From contig NZ_SJOP01000011.1 of NCBI RefSeq assembly GCF_004331415.1, positions 1-64,000 on the forward strand: DNA of 64,000 nucleotides, written 5' to 3'. The DNA comes from Kosakonia quasisacchari. Its GTDB lineage: Bacteria > Pseudomonadota > Gammaproteobacteria > Enterobacterales > Enterobacteriaceae. Positions 36,745 through 46,049 of this stretch are shown piece by piece. A model generated the notes under the pieces. The model did no database searches. It was not told the DNA's origin and saw only the letters and a program-made list of their open reading frames with translations. Every line of letters starts with the position of its first letter. Position 1 is the stretch's first letter. The translations under genes and the position numbers were made by a program.

Positions 36745-38018
36745 CAGAATACGCCCCCGTTGGCAAAGTAGTTATGCGCCATGCCGGACTCGCGATCCTC
36801 ACAGAAATAGCCAACGAAACGCTGGAAATCACTCTCCTTAACCTCGTCAAAACAGGCTGGCAGTGGCGGTGGAAAACCAATATCTTCGCCTATTGCGCGG
36901 CGCATGGCGCTGAAAATTTCGTCGCGAAACTCGAAATAGAGCCGGTAAGCGGGCGTTTTATAGGCGTGGATGGGCGTGAAATCGATAATGCGCGTTTCGT
37001 GTTTGATGGCCTCAATGCGCCGGAACAGACGATCGGCTACCACCGCACCGAAGAAGTCACGTACGGCCTCGCTATCCAACAGTAGGTGCGGGTTGAGCAA
37101 TACCGGCAGCACAATGTTTTTCGGCACGTAATCTTTGATGGAGTAGTGCCAGGCCTGTAATGACTGCGCTGGTGTCGTGTCGCTCAGCGAGATTTGCTGC
37201 CCCCCTTGCGGGCGGACATCTTTCATGATGATGATGCCATCTTGCCCGTAGGCGATACCGGTTATCACTTCCTGCAGAATGGTGTCCACGCGGCGGCTGT
37301 TGATTTCTACATGGGAGTCTCTGGCATACACCGGTTTTCCGCCTGCGGCGATCACCCGGATACCGAAATCCCAGTCGTCAGAAAGGTGCTCGACAAACCG
37401 CCTGTTATTGAGTTGATAAAAAATCTCAATGCCGCCAACTTTGTCGTACATCGCGCGCTCAACGGCAAAACCTTTGCCATCCGGGAAGCCGCCAAACAGC
37501 GAGAATGAGACATCGCGGCAGCGCAGCGTTTTCTGGATCTCCGCAAACAGATTCGGGCGCAGACGGAAGTCGTTTTCGTTGTAGTAGTAATTACAGGTGC
37601 CTAAGTCCCCTGCTTCCTCGATCATTTTTTCAATCAGCGTGTGCAGCCACCAGCTTTCCACGGTGCAGTCCGCATCGGCCGAAACGATATAGTGCTTTCG
37701 GTCTACGCCAAGGCGTTTGTCGCGCGCTTTTGAACGCAGCGATGCGTAGTCCATTCCGCATTTTCGCGCGGAGGAAACACCCTGCGTGATTTCCTTAATG
37801 ATATGAATATCCATTGTCGGATTGAGTTGATGAAAATCATGTATCTGCGCCACTGAATCATCGGTGGAATTATTATCCACCACGATTAGCTCCCAGTTAT
37901 CATGCGTCAGCATGTTGTTACGCGTTCTTTGATTAAGTAATGAGATAAGCACGGAATTAATTCTGTCGCTCTCGTTATAAACGGGTAAAACAATGGAAAC
38001 ATAAACATTGTTACGCAT
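36744..38018 (-). CDS. Family 2 glycosyltransferase
   Basis: This 424-residue GT-A glycosyltransferase starts MRNNVYVSIVLPVYNESDRI. It has the NDP-sugar region VVDNNSTDDSV and the metal-binding segment IVSADADCTVESWW (DAD in place of the usual DDD or DxD). Acidic acceptor-site residues such as EHLSDDWDFGIRV follow. No membrane helix is evident, so it is likely cytosolic or peripheral. GGGAGAG precedes the ATG. It sits between the GT4-like gene (22-base gap) and the radical SAM gene (1-nt overlap). Confidence 0.88.
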   Translation of the reverse strand: MRNNVYVSIVLPVYNESDRINSVLISLLNQRTRNNMLTHDNWELIVVDNNSTDDSVAQIHDFHQLNPTMDIHIIKEITQGVSSARKCGMDYASLRSKARDKRLGVDRKHYIVSADADCTVESWWLHTLIEKMIEEAGDLGTCNYYYNENDFRLRPNLFAEIQKTLRCRDVSFSLFGGFPDGKGFAVERAMYDKVGGIEIFYQLNNRRFVEHLSDDWDFGIRVIAAGGKPVYARDSHVEINSRRVDTILQEVITGIAYGQDGIIIMKDVRPQGGQQISLSDTTPAQSLQAWHYSIKDYVPKNIVLPVLLNPHLLLDSEAVRDFFGAVVADRLFRRIEAIKHETRIIDFTPIHAYKTPAYRLYFEFRDEIFSAMRRAIGEDIGFPPPLPACFDEVKESDFQRFVGYFCEDRESGMAHNYFANGGVF

Positions 38019-38040
38019 ATATACTCTCCCTGAGTATTCA

Positions 38041-39399
38041 TTAAGACTCAATGCTCTTACTGCTAAGTATTTTCTTACCAATAAGAAAGTTTTGATAAGC
38101 CATTTCTGACATTAACGTTTTGTTGGTGATGAGTTTATAAACACTGAGAATAAACTCATCGTCCGGCAAATCATCTTTCTCAGCTGAAATATCCATAATT
38201 GGCGCAAAGAATCCATATTGCCCATAGACTTCGTCATAATATTCGTACCGTGTGGAAATGTAACAGCGTCGATGACTGATCGCTTCACCGATTGGATTTC
38301 CATAACTGTCGTAATCCCACGACGTCAGAAAAGAGACGACATCACACGAGTAATATAAATCTTCAATGGTGTAGGTGTTCATGCCCGGTGGCATATAACC
38401 ATGTTGCAACCAACCAATAAAATGTATGAACGGTTCAGTCTGTAATTTCCTGGATAAGTCAACCAGCGAACGATAACACTCTGGTGCTTCATGGGGATCG
38501 CCTGCGATAACAAGAAATACTCGCCCCTCAAGACCGTGTTGCTGAAAAAGTCGGTTAAGCCTTGATACCAGGTAAATATCACGATCAAGCCGTTTTTGTG
38601 GGATAAGACGCGTGGTTCGGGCAATCAATATATCATTACAACCAATACCAAGGCTGCGTCTCATGTCACTATGGCTTCGCGCCTCGGTAAAATTATAAGC
38701 GTTCTTTTTAACTTTAATTTCAACGACATGGTCACACCACTCTTCAAGTTTCTCTTTCAAATCCTCATTAAGGGTAAAGTACGTTATATAGCGAGATTTT
38801 ATGGGTTTGATAGCATAAGGGTATGGATAAGCACCATACTTCATCACTGTTTTTTCGCTGTTCCACATTAAATCATGGTCGCGCCAGGTAACGAATTGCT
38901 CTAAATCATAGCGTTTTCCATATGCATCGATCGCAATATATAGAGATTTTGTATAAATAATATTTTCCGGAAGCGTACCGTTTTCAACGAAAACAGTGCC
39001 GATATTGAGTTGCTCCCACTGTCGCACGATTTTTTTGGCCAGTTGGCACGCAGTTTTATCAATAACAGACAGTATTCTTTCACGTTCCGTCGATGAAACA
39101 GATATTTTTTGGCTAATCAATACATTATGTGAGTACTCGATAAAACGGGTGTTGTAATCAGGTAGGCTGGTAATGTCATTTATTCGGACAAGTGTAAACC
39201 CACCTTTATATATCGCATTCTCCCATTCATATGGTTTATTGAACTTTCCCTTATCTATTTTGATGTCGTAACCAAGATCAAGATAAGGTTTAATTCCCTT
39301 GTGTACTAACTCTTGTGCCGTTTTGAATGCTTCAACAGTGATACCTGAAAAAGCAACAGCATCAAAAGAAATAAAAATCGCACCATTTCTAACGTCCAT
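38041..39399 (-). CDS. GT4-like glycosyltransferase (AT-rich)
   Basis: This 452-residue protein has a GT-B fold: an N-terminal acceptor half and a C-terminal half with DILIARTTRLIPQKRLDRDIY, LVIAGDPHEAPE, PFIHFIGWLQHGYMP and YSCDVVSFLTSWDYDSYGNPIGEAIS. The last carries the E-containing nucleotide-sugar site of group 1 glycosyltransferases. Base composition is distinctly more AT-rich than the rest of the window, and the codons are unlike those of downstream operon members, which suggests recent acquisition. It is the first gene of the six-gene minus-strand cluster. Confidence 0.82.
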   Translation of the reverse strand: MDVRNGAIFISFDAVAFSGITVEAFKTAQELVHKGIKPYLDLGYDIKIDKGKFNKPYEWENAIYKGGFTLVRINDITSLPDYNTRFIEYSHNVLISQKISVSSTERERILSVIDKTACQLAKKIVRQWEQLNIGTVFVENGTLPENIIYTKSLYIAIDAYGKRYDLEQFVTWRDHDLMWNSEKTVMKYGAYPYPYAIKPIKSRYITYFTLNEDLKEKLEEWCDHVVEIKVKKNAYNFTEARSHSDMRRSLGIGCNDILIARTTRLIPQKRLDRDIYLVSRLNRLFQQHGLEGRVFLVIAGDPHEAPECYRSLVDLSRKLQTEPFIHFIGWLQHGYMPPGMNTYTIEDLYYSCDVVSFLTSWDYDSYGNPIGEAISHRRCYISTRYEYYDEVYGQYGFFAPIMDISAEKDDLPDDEFILSVYKLITNKTLMSEMAYQNFLIGKKILSSKSIES

Positions 39400-39879
39400 G
39401 GAATTACCTCTTTCTCATTACGAAGATATTTTTTAATTATTCCATTGGTGCTAAGAAAAGCATATTACGGCCTGGGATTAAAGAGGTCGACATCGCAATA
39501 TTAAAGATAATCTCGTTTTTTTACTTTTCGTCACACAAAAAAGCGAAATGATGTTTCATCCTTAATATATCACTTTAATTATTGTAACCGTTGAGTAACT
39601 ACGCGATGGCGCTTAAGCTGAAGAATATTCTACTTTAATTGAGGTTGTTCGGAGTATTTACTCGCAAACCCTATGGTCTGCAGGAATTAAATCTGTTAGG
39701 GATGCTCTTATATTTATTGCTATAAAGCCTAAAGGTAACTTTTCTTATTGCACTTTGTGCTGTGATGTCCGAGGATAACAGTTCGGTATGTTTTTTGTAC
39801 CGCGCAATGATGAGATTGAATTTCGCCCGGTCAGTCGCCGGGCTTGTCCTTGAAACATGAACTGGATTAAGGAGTAAGC
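39400..39879. other. 480-bp AT-rich intergenic region, divergent promoters
   Basis: This region separates the glycosyltransferase cluster (leftward) from sra (rightward) and is AT-rich. It holds a CGGTA...TACCG hairpin (39784-39802) and a GCCCGG/CCGGGC hairpin (39825-39843) shortly before sra. On the minus strand an 18-codon ORF (39437-39493, MSTSLIPGRNMLFLAPME) ends 37 bases before the first glycosyltransferase but lacks a convincing ribosome site. No other coding sequence is credible. Confidence 0.55.
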
Positions 39880-40017
39880 ATGAAATCGAACCGTCAGGCA
39901 CGTCATCTAATGGGGCTGGATTACAAAGTGTCGAACACCCGTAAAGTTGTCACGAAAGACAACCAGGAAGAGACGGTGGTCACTCACCGTTCCGGGCGTC
40001 ATCGCCGCGCAGGCTGA
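39880..40017 (+). CDS. sra: Stationary-phase ribosome-associated protein Sra (RpsV/S22)
   Basis: This 45-residue very basic protein starts MKSNRQARHLMGLDYKVSNT and ends GRHRRAG, matching the E. coli Sra/S22 protein closely from memory. It binds the 30S subunit in stationary phase. AAGGAG lies 5 bases before the ATG. It is followed by a strong terminator and then maeA, the same order as in E. coli, which marks the return to conserved chromosome backbone. Confidence 0.95.
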   Translation: MKSNRQARHLMGLDYKVSNTRKVVTKDNQEETVVTHRSGRHRRAG

Positions 40018-40029
40018 TTTTTCCACCCT

Positions 40030-40055
40030 CACCACCCCATTCGGGGTGGTGTTTT
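40030..40055 (+). terminator. Rho-independent terminator after sra
   Basis: A 9-bp perfect stem CACCACCCC/GGGGTGGTG with loop ATTC is followed by TTTT, 12 bases after the sra stop. Confidence 0.92.
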
Positions 40056-40204
40056 GTCCCCCTCTCCTTGTTATTGCTAAAAATTCAATCAACGAATACT
40101 GCGATCAAGAAGTATTTGCTGAAGCGATGCTTTATACTTTCGCCCGCCGCTGTACCGGCCCGTGACTCACCCCCACGGGAGAAAGTTGATCAAGGAGCTG
40201 TAAG

Positions 40205-41908
40205 ATGAATGCAAAGCATAATAAAAACCGATCGTTATATATCCCTTACGCTGGACCTGTGTTGCTGGAATTTCCGTTGCTGAACAAAGGCAGCGCTTTC
40301 AGCATGGAAGAGCGCAGCAACTTCAACCTGCTTGGCCTGCTGCCAGAAGTGGTTGAAACCATTGAAGAACAAGCCGAACGCGCCTGGTTGCAGTATCAGG
40401 GTTTTAAAACCGATATCGATAAACACATTTATCTCCGCAATATTCAGGACACCAATGAAACCCTCTTCTATCGGCTGGTGGAAAACCATCTCGAGGAGAT
40501 GATGCCGGTGATCTACACCCCCACCGTTGGCTGGGCGTGTGAACGTTTCTCTGATATTTACCGCCGCGCTCGCGGTGTGTTCATCTCCTGGCAGAACCGC
40601 GCCAGCATGGACGACATCCTGCAAAACGTGCCTAACCACAACATCAAGGTGATCGTGGTGACCGACGGGGAACGTATCCTCGGTCTTGGCGATCAGGGCA
40701 TTGGCGGTATGGGCATTCCTATTGGCAAGCTGTCACTCTACACCTCATGTGGCGGAATCAGCCCTGCTTACACCCTGCCCGTGGTGCTCGATGTCGGCAC
40801 CAACAACCAGCAGTTGATTAATGATCCGCTCTATATGGGTTCGCGCCACCCGCGTATCACCGGCGATGAGTATTACGCTTTTGTGGATGAATTTATCCAG
40901 GCGGTGAAACAACGCTGGCCGGACGCGCTGTTGCAATTCGAAGACTTCGCGCAGAAAAATGCCATGCCGCTGCTGAACCGTTATCGCGATGAAATCTGCT
41001 GCTTTAACGATGACATCCAGGGCACGGCGGCAGTGACTGTTGGTACGCTGATCGCCGCCAGCCGCGCGGCTGGCAGCCAGCTTAGCCAGCAGAAAATCGT
41101 CTTCCTTGGTGCGGGTTCAGCCGGTTGCGGTATCGCTGAACAGATTATTGCCCAGACCCAACGTGAAGGGTTGAGCGAAGCGGATGCCCGCCAGAAGGTC
41201 TACATGGTTGACCGTTTCGGCCTGCTGACGGATGAAATGCCCAATTTGCTGCCGTTCCAGAGCAAGCTGGTGCAAAAACGCGAAAATCTGCAAAACTGGG
41301 ACACCGGCACGCAGAACGAAGCCCTTTCTCTGCTGGACGTGGTGCGTAATGTGAAGCCGGATATTCTGATCGGCGTCTCCGGTCAGACCGGGTTGTTCAC
41401 AGAAGAAATTATCCGCGAAATGCACAAACACTGCCCGCGTCCGATTGTTATGCCGCTGTCGAACCCGACTTCCCGCGTCGAAGCGACACCGCAGGATATT
41501 ATTAGCTGGACAGATGGCATGGCGCTGGTTGCCACCGGCAGCCCATTCTCTCCGGTGCAGTGGAAAGACAAAACCTACCCGATTGCCCAGTGCAACAACG
41601 CCTACATCTTCCCTGGGATCGGCCTTGGGGTTATCTCCAGTGGCGCGTCGCGCATTACCGATGAAATGCTGATGGCGGCAAGTGAGACGCTGGCGGAATA
41701 CTCCCCGCTGCTGCTGAATGGCGAAGGGCTGGTGCTGCCAGCGCTGAAAGATATTCAGCAAGTCTCGCGCGCGATAGCGTTTGCCGTTGGCAAAATGGCG
41801 CAACAACAAGGCCTGGCGGCAAAAACCTCGGCCGAAGCGTTGAAGCAATCCATCGACGAGAACTTCTGGGAGCCGAAGTACCGCAGCTACCGCCGTACCT
41901 CTATTTAA
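40205..41908 (+). CDS. maeA: NAD-dependent malic enzyme
   Basis: This 567-residue malic enzyme (malate + NAD+ to pyruvate + CO2 + NADH, divalent metal) is almost co-linear with E. coli MaeA/SfcA (565 residues). Signatures include YTPTVG (substrate Tyr), [20 protein letters not shown] with the metal-binding acidic residues, [12 protein letters not shown], the NAD-binding [11 protein letters not shown] and [13 protein letters not shown]. It is a cytoplasmic single gene downstream of sra. An AAGGAGC ribosome site precedes the ATG at 40205. Confidence 0.97.
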   Translation: MNAKHNKNRSLYIPYAGPVLLEFPLLNKGSAFSMEERSNFNLLGLLPEVVETIEEQAERAWLQYQGFKTDIDKHIYLRNIQDTNETLFYRLVENHLEEMMPVIYTPTVGWACERFSDIYRRARGVFISWQNRASMDDILQNVPNHNIKVIVVTDGERILGLGDQGIGGMGIPIGKLSLYTSCGGISPAYTLPVVLDVGTNNQQLINDPLYMGSRHPRITGDEYYAFVDEFIQAVKQRWPDALLQFEDFAQKNAMPLLNRYRDEICCFNDDIQGTAAVTVGTLIAASRAAGSQLSQQKIVFLGAGSAGCGIAEQIIAQTQREGLSEADARQKVYMVDRFGLLTDEMPNLLPFQSKLVQKRENLQNWDTGTQNEALSLLDVVRNVKPDILIGVSGQTGLFTEEIIREMHKHCPRPIVMPLSNPTSRVEATPQDIISWTDGMALVATGSPFSPVQWKDKTYPIAQCNNAYIFPGIGLGVISSGASRITDEMLMAASETLAEYSPLLLNGEGLVLPALKDIQQVSRAIAFAVGKMAQQQGLAAKTSAEALKQSIDENFWEPKYRSYRRTSI

Positions 41909-41916
41909 TCTCCTCT

Positions 41917-41938
41917 CCCGGCGCCGCTGTGCGCCGGG
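41917..41938 (+). terminator. GC hairpin downstream of maeA
   Basis: An 8-bp stem CCCGGCGC/GCGCCGGG with a 6-base loop starts 8 bases after the maeA stop. The downstream T run is poor (TGTCTCCC), so it may be a weak terminator. Confidence 0.55.
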
Positions 41939-42023
41939 TGTCTCCCTACTGGAAAAACATTCATTTCCCCGCTAAACTCCTTTTCACCCATTAACTTACT
42001 GAATATAAAAAAGGAGGCTACTT

Positions 42024-42107
42024 ATGCTGTATTGTGAATTGTTTGACTATTCACATGCATTTGGCGATCGCGCCAGCTCAAGCGTTATCGGTATCGTGCT
42101 GCGATAA
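42024..42107 (+). CDS. 27-residue leader peptide upstream of the ABC-F gene
   Basis: A short ORF of 27 codons, beginning MLYCELFDYSHAFGDRASSS and ending VIGIVLR, has an ideal Shine-Dalgarno AAAGGAGG 6 bases before its ATG. It ends 103 bases before the ABC-F start. The gap holds hairpins CTTCG...CGAAG (42108-42124) and AGGCACG-CT-CGTGCCT (42176-42191). Strong translation signals on a tiny ORF in front of a ribosome-protection-type ATPase suggest ribosome-mediated attenuation, or a real small protein. I do not recognise the peptide family with certainty. Confidence 0.55.
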   Translation: MLYCELFDYSHAFGDRASSSVIGIVLR

Positions 42108-42210
42108 CTTCGGCTTGAGCGAAGACAACAATCCCTTCCCTTGGGCTTACCAGGTTATCGTCAGCGATGTTTGACGAGGCACGCTCGTGCCTGTAACTCT
42201 TGAGTAAGCA

Positions 42211-43917
42211 ATGAGCACTTTATTATCTGCACAATCAATCCGTGTTGAAACGGCGTTTGGTCCGTTATTCTCCGATCTCTCCTTTACCCTGAAGAAAGGC
42301 GATCGTCTTGGGCTTATTGGCGACAATGGCTGTGGCAAAAGTACGCTGCTAAAAGTGCTGGACGGTTCACTGTCCCCGCTTTCCGGCAATGTGACGGTTG
42401 CGCACCAGTGCCTGCTGGCACGCGTCGAGCAACATCTGCCCGATGCCCTGTTATCCATGACGCTGCTTGATGCGGTACTGGCTCAGTTCCCTGCGATGGA
42501 GCGCGATAGCCAGCGCTGGCGCGGCGAAGCATTGTTGGCCAGCATGGGGCTGAGTCCGCAGGAAATCGCCTTAACGGCTGCCACGCTGAGCGGCGGGCAA
42601 CATACCCGCTTGCTGCTGGCGCGGGCGCTGATCCGCGAACCGGATCTGCTGCTACTGGATGAGCCCGGCAACCACCTCGATCTGCCCACGCTGCTGTGGC
42701 TGGAACAGTTTCTGCAAAGCTGGTCCGGCAGTTTCGTGATGGTATCGCACGATGCCGCGTTGCTGGATGCGGTGACCAACGGCAGTTGGATCCTACGTGA
42801 CCACACGCTGCACAGCTTCGCACTCCCCTGTAGCGCGGCGCGTCAGGCGCTGGAAGCGCGGGATGAGAGTGATGCCCTGCGTCACAAGGCGGAGCAAAAG
42901 GAGATAGACCGCGTCAGTACCAGCGCCAAACGGCTGGCCACATGGGGGCGCGTTTATGACAACGAAGATCTGGCGCGCAAAGCGAAACAGATGGAGCGCC
43001 AGGTCGAGCGCATGAAAGAAAGCCAGACCGAACTGACCGAGGGCAGTAAGTGGCGGCTGGCGCTGCATGGCGAGGAACTCAAGGCTGACCGTCTGCTGGA
43101 GATGGAACAGTTGGCGGTTCCGCCTGCGCCAGGATTACCCGACTTGTTTAAGGTGCCGGTTGCACGGCTGAAAAGTGGCGATCGCGTCGCCATTGTCGGG
43201 CGTAATGGCTGCGGGAAATCCTCGTTGCTGCGCCTTATCTGGCGTGCTTACCAGCAGGAAAGCGCGTCTGGGTTGCGTTTGCATCCCCGCCTGAACGCGG
43301 GTTACTACGACCAGACCCTGCACCAATTGCCGGACGACGCCACGCTGTTTGACGCGTTAGAACCGTTTGCCCCCACGCCGCAGGATCGCAAAATGGCGCT
43401 CATTAGCGCCGGTTTTACCTGGGTGCGCCACGGGCAACGTGTGGCGACACTGAGCGGCGGTGAGCGTTCGCGGCTGCTGTTTGTCGGTCTGTCGCTGGCG
43501 CGCTTTAATCTGCTGATGCTGGATGAACCGACCAACCATCTGGATATGGCGGGCAAAGAAGCGCTGGCGCAAACGTTGCAACAGTTCAGCGGCGGCGTGT
43601 TGCTGGTCAGCCACGATCGCGCGCTTATCAGCAATAGTTGTAACCGTTTCTGGCTGGTGGAAAACGGTGAACTGAGCGAATGGCATGATGCGGAGGCGGT
43701 GTTCGAGCGCCTGCGCGAAAGTGTCTGCCACGAGCAGGCCGCGCCGGTGGCGCTTAATACCGTCGCTGCGCCAGAGGACGCCGATGCCCTTCTGGCGCGG
43801 TTAATCTTGCTGGAAACTCAATTGGCAGACGATTTGGCGCGTAAAGCAAAGCACCAAAAACCGCAGCTTCAGGCGCAGTGGCGCGAGGAGATAGAACGCC
43901 TTCAACAAAGATTGTAG
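42211..43917 (+). CDS. ABC-F family ATPase (ribosome-associated)
   Basis: This 568-residue protein has two ABC domains in one chain and no membrane helices. Domain 1: GDNGCGKST, LSGGQHTRL and LLLLDEPGNHLD (Gly in place of the usual Thr). Domain 2: GRNGCGKSS, LSGGERSRL and LLMLDEPTNHLD. A charged linker (DLARKAKQMERQVERMKESQ) and a coiled C-terminal tail (LARKAKHQKPQLQAQW...) fit the ABC-F plan. Such proteins bind the ribosomal E site; some confer antibiotic resistance, others tune translation. A leader ORF lies upstream and a strong terminator downstream. Confidence 0.93.
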   Translation: MSTLLSAQSIRVETAFGPLFSDLSFTLKKGDRLGLIGDNGCGKSTLLKVLDGSLSPLSGNVTVAHQCLLARVEQHLPDALLSMTLLDAVLAQFPAMERDSQRWRGEALLASMGLSPQEIALTAATLSGGQHTRLLLARALIREPDLLLLDEPGNHLDLPTLLWLEQFLQSWSGSFVMVSHDAALLDAVTNGSWILRDHTLHSFALPCSAARQALEARDESDALRHKAEQKEIDRVSTSAKRLATWGRVYDNEDLARKAKQMERQVERMKESQTELTEGSKWRLALHGEELKADRLLEMEQLAVPPAPGLPDLFKVPVARLKSGDRVAIVGRNGCGKSSLLRLIWRAYQQESASGLRLHPRLNAGYYDQTLHQLPDDATLFDALEPFAPTPQDRKMALISAGFTWVRHGQRVATLSGGERSRLLFVGLSLARFNLLMLDEPTNHLDMAGKEALAQTLQQFSGGVLLVSHDRALISNSCNRFWLVENGELSEWHDAEAVFERLRESVCHEQAAPVALNTVAAPEDADALLARLILLETQLADDLARKAKHQKPQLQAQWREEIERLQQRL

Positions 43918-43929
43918 TGCCACAGCAAA

Positions 43930-43956
43930 CAGGCGCCGTAAGGCGCCTGTTTTTTT
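43930..43956 (+). terminator. Rho-independent terminator after the ABC-F gene
   Basis: An 8-bp stem CAGGCGCC/GGCGCCTG with loop GTAA is followed by seven T residues, 12 bases after the stop. Confidence 0.95.
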
Positions 43957-44094
43957 AAACACCACATCCTGTGGCGGTGGTCAGCAACAGGCTTTGGTTC
44001 ATTGTCTTCGGATTGATATCGTTCAGAACCGGCAAGGCCTTTTTAGTGATTACCCCCCTTCGGCGCGCAATTGCAACCTGCCTGGCAGGCGTTT

Positions 44095-44697
44095 TTACGG
44101 CTGCGGCTTTTTCGCTTTCCAGGCATCCCATGCCTGTTTGATTTCCTGCTTCGCAGTTGCGGCATCGTTAAAACCGTTCAGCTCCACTTTTTTCCGCCCG
44201 TCCGGCAACTGTTTGTAAACGCGGAAGAAAGCTTCCAGACGTTGCTGCTCAATTTTAGGCAAATCCGTGATGTTGTTGATGTCGTCATAGGTCGGGTCGA
44301 TTTTGCTGGCCGGTACGGCGACAATTTTGTCGTCCGTTTCGCCGCCATCAATCATTTTCAGCACGCCAATCGGGCGAAGTTTGATAAGCGTTCCCGGTGC
44401 CAGCGGCGCACGAGTGTAGAAAATCACATCCAGCGGATCGCCATCGCCCGCCAGCGACTGCGTGAGTGAGCCGTAGTTCGCCGGGTAAGCCACCGGCATT
44501 GACTGAAAACGATCAACCACGATAAAGCCAGTTTTGGCATCCGTTTCATACTTAATGATGCCACCCGCCGGGATTTCCGTTACAGCGTAGAACTCTTCCG
44601 GGTTATTTTCCGGCTGCGGAAATTCAAGAATATTGTGTGCCTGAACCGAGGCGGATAAGAGAACGCTGACGGCCAGCAGTTTTTTCACCAGATGCAT
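44095..44697 (-). CDS. Inorganic pyrophosphatase, exported
   Basis: This 200-residue family I soluble inorganic pyrophosphatase carries a Sec signal peptide (MHLVKKLLAVSVLLSASVQA), unlike the housekeeping cytosolic Ppa. Catalytic motifs are YPANYGSLTQS, the metal site GDGDPLDVIFY, and VAVPASKIDPTYDDI with KKVELNGF. It would hydrolyse PPi in the periplasm. The gene is divergent from adhP. Similar exported copies occur in some enterobacteria; the physiological need is unclear. Confidence 0.9.
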   Translation of the reverse strand: MHLVKKLLAVSVLLSASVQAHNILEFPQPENNPEEFYAVTEIPAGGIIKYETDAKTGFIVVDRFQSMPVAYPANYGSLTQSLAGDGDPLDVIFYTRAPLAPGTLIKLRPIGVLKMIDGGETDDKIVAVPASKIDPTYDDINNITDLPKIEQQRLEAFFRVYKQLPDGRKKVELNGFNDAATAKQEIKQAWDAWKAKKPQP

Positions 44698-44972
44698 TGT
44701 TAATCACTCTTTTGTTATAGAAAGCAACAATTTGGCGGCAAACAATGACAATAGCATGACATTCACCACCCGAACTTTATAACCTCATTAACAGTATGGT
44801 TACTGGTTATTTACCCTACCTAAACCAGGGGAAAGGCGCAGAAAGTATTACAGTATGTTGCCCTGCTCTTGAATGTCACTCCTAAACCATTAATTCTAAA
44901 GACGTATATTACGGATGAAGCCAGACGCCACACCCGGATCTCAGTTCCATGCCTCATAACAGGAGAAACACC

Positions 44973-45983
44973 ATGAAGGCTGCTGTTGTTACAAAAGATC
45001 ATCAGGTAGAAGTGACACAAAAAACGTTACGCCCGCTCAAACATGGCGAAGCATTACTGAAAATGGAATGCTGTGGCGTTTGCCATACGGATTTGCACGT
45101 GAAAAACGGCGATTTCGGCGACAAAACGGGGGTGATCCTCGGACACGAAGGCATTGGCATTGTCACCCAGGTGGCCGAAGGAGTTACTTCGCTGAAAGTG
45201 GGCGATCGCGCTTCTGTGGCGTGGTTTTTTCAGGGTTGTGGCCACTGCGAGTACTGCAACAGCGGCAATGAAACCTTGTGTCGTGAGGTCGTGAATGCCG
45301 GCTACACGGCGGATGGCGGCATGGCGGAAGAGTGCATCGTGGTTGCTGATTATGCGGTGAAAGTGCCGGACGGCCTCGATTCTGCCGCGGCCAGCAGCAT
45401 TACCTGCGCAGGCGTGACTACCTATAAAGCGGTGAAAGTCTCGCACATCAAACCGGGCCAGTGGATTGCTATTTACGGTCTCGGCGGGCTGGGTAATCTG
45501 GCGCTGCAATACGCCAAGAATGTCTTTAACGCCAAAGTGATCGCCATCGACGTCAATGATGAACAGCTTAAACTCGCTGCCAGCATGGGCGCGGACCTGA
45601 CCATTAACTCGCGCAGCGAAGATGCAGCGAAGGTGGTACATGAAAAAACCGGTGGTGCGCACGCCGCCGTGGTCACCGCGGTGGCGAAAGCGGCATTTAA
45701 TTCAGCCGTCGACGCTGTGCGCGCCGGTGGACGCGTGGTGGCCGTGGGTCTGCCACCAGAAGCGATGAGTCTCGATATTCCGCGCCTGGTGCTGGACGGC
45801 ATTCAGGTGGTAGGTTCTCTGGTGGGCACTCGTCAGGATCTGAACGAAGCCTTCCAGTTCGCCGCCGAAGGCAAAGTGGTACCGAAAGTGGCGTTGCGCC
45901 CGCTGGAAGATATCAACGCCATCTTTAAAGAGATGGAACAAGGCCAGATTCGCGGTCGTATGGTGATCGATCTCCGCCATTAA
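44973..45983 (+). CDS. adhP: Ethanol-active/propanol-preferring alcohol dehydrogenase
   Basis: This 336-residue zinc alcohol dehydrogenase is the same length as E. coli AdhP. Catalytic Zn residues are C37 and H58-E59 (CGVCHTD, GHEGIG). Structural Zn cysteines are C89, C92, C95 and C103. The NAD fold shows [14 protein letters not shown]. It reversibly oxidises primary alcohols with NAD+ in the cytoplasm. The ATG at 44973 follows CAGGAGAAA; a longer reading from 44949 adds eight residues not present in the family. A strong terminator follows. Confidence 0.96.
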   Translation: MKAAVVTKDHQVEVTQKTLRPLKHGEALLKMECCGVCHTDLHVKNGDFGDKTGVILGHEGIGIVTQVAEGVTSLKVGDRASVAWFFQGCGHCEYCNSGNETLCREVVNAGYTADGGMAEECIVVADYAVKVPDGLDSAAASSITCAGVTTYKAVKVSHIKPGQWIAIYGLGGLGNLALQYAKNVFNAKVIAIDVNDEQLKLAASMGADLTINSRSEDAAKVVHEKTGGAHAAVVTAVAKAAFNSAVDAVRAGGRVVAVGLPPEAMSLDIPRLVLDGIQVVGSLVGTRQDLNEAFQFAAEGKVVPKVALRPLEDINAIFKEMEQGQIRGRMVIDLRH

Positions 45984-46007
45984 TCGCCGGGCATTGCCTA
46001 TAATCAC

Positions 46008-46032
46008 GGGGGCGTTAATGCCCCCTTTTTTT
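46008..46032 (+). terminator. Rho-independent terminator after adhP
   Basis: A 6-bp stem GGGGGC/GCCCCC with a 6-base loop is followed by seven T residues, 24 bases after the adhP stop. Confidence 0.92.
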
Positions 46033-46049
46033 ATGACACTGAGGTGCTT

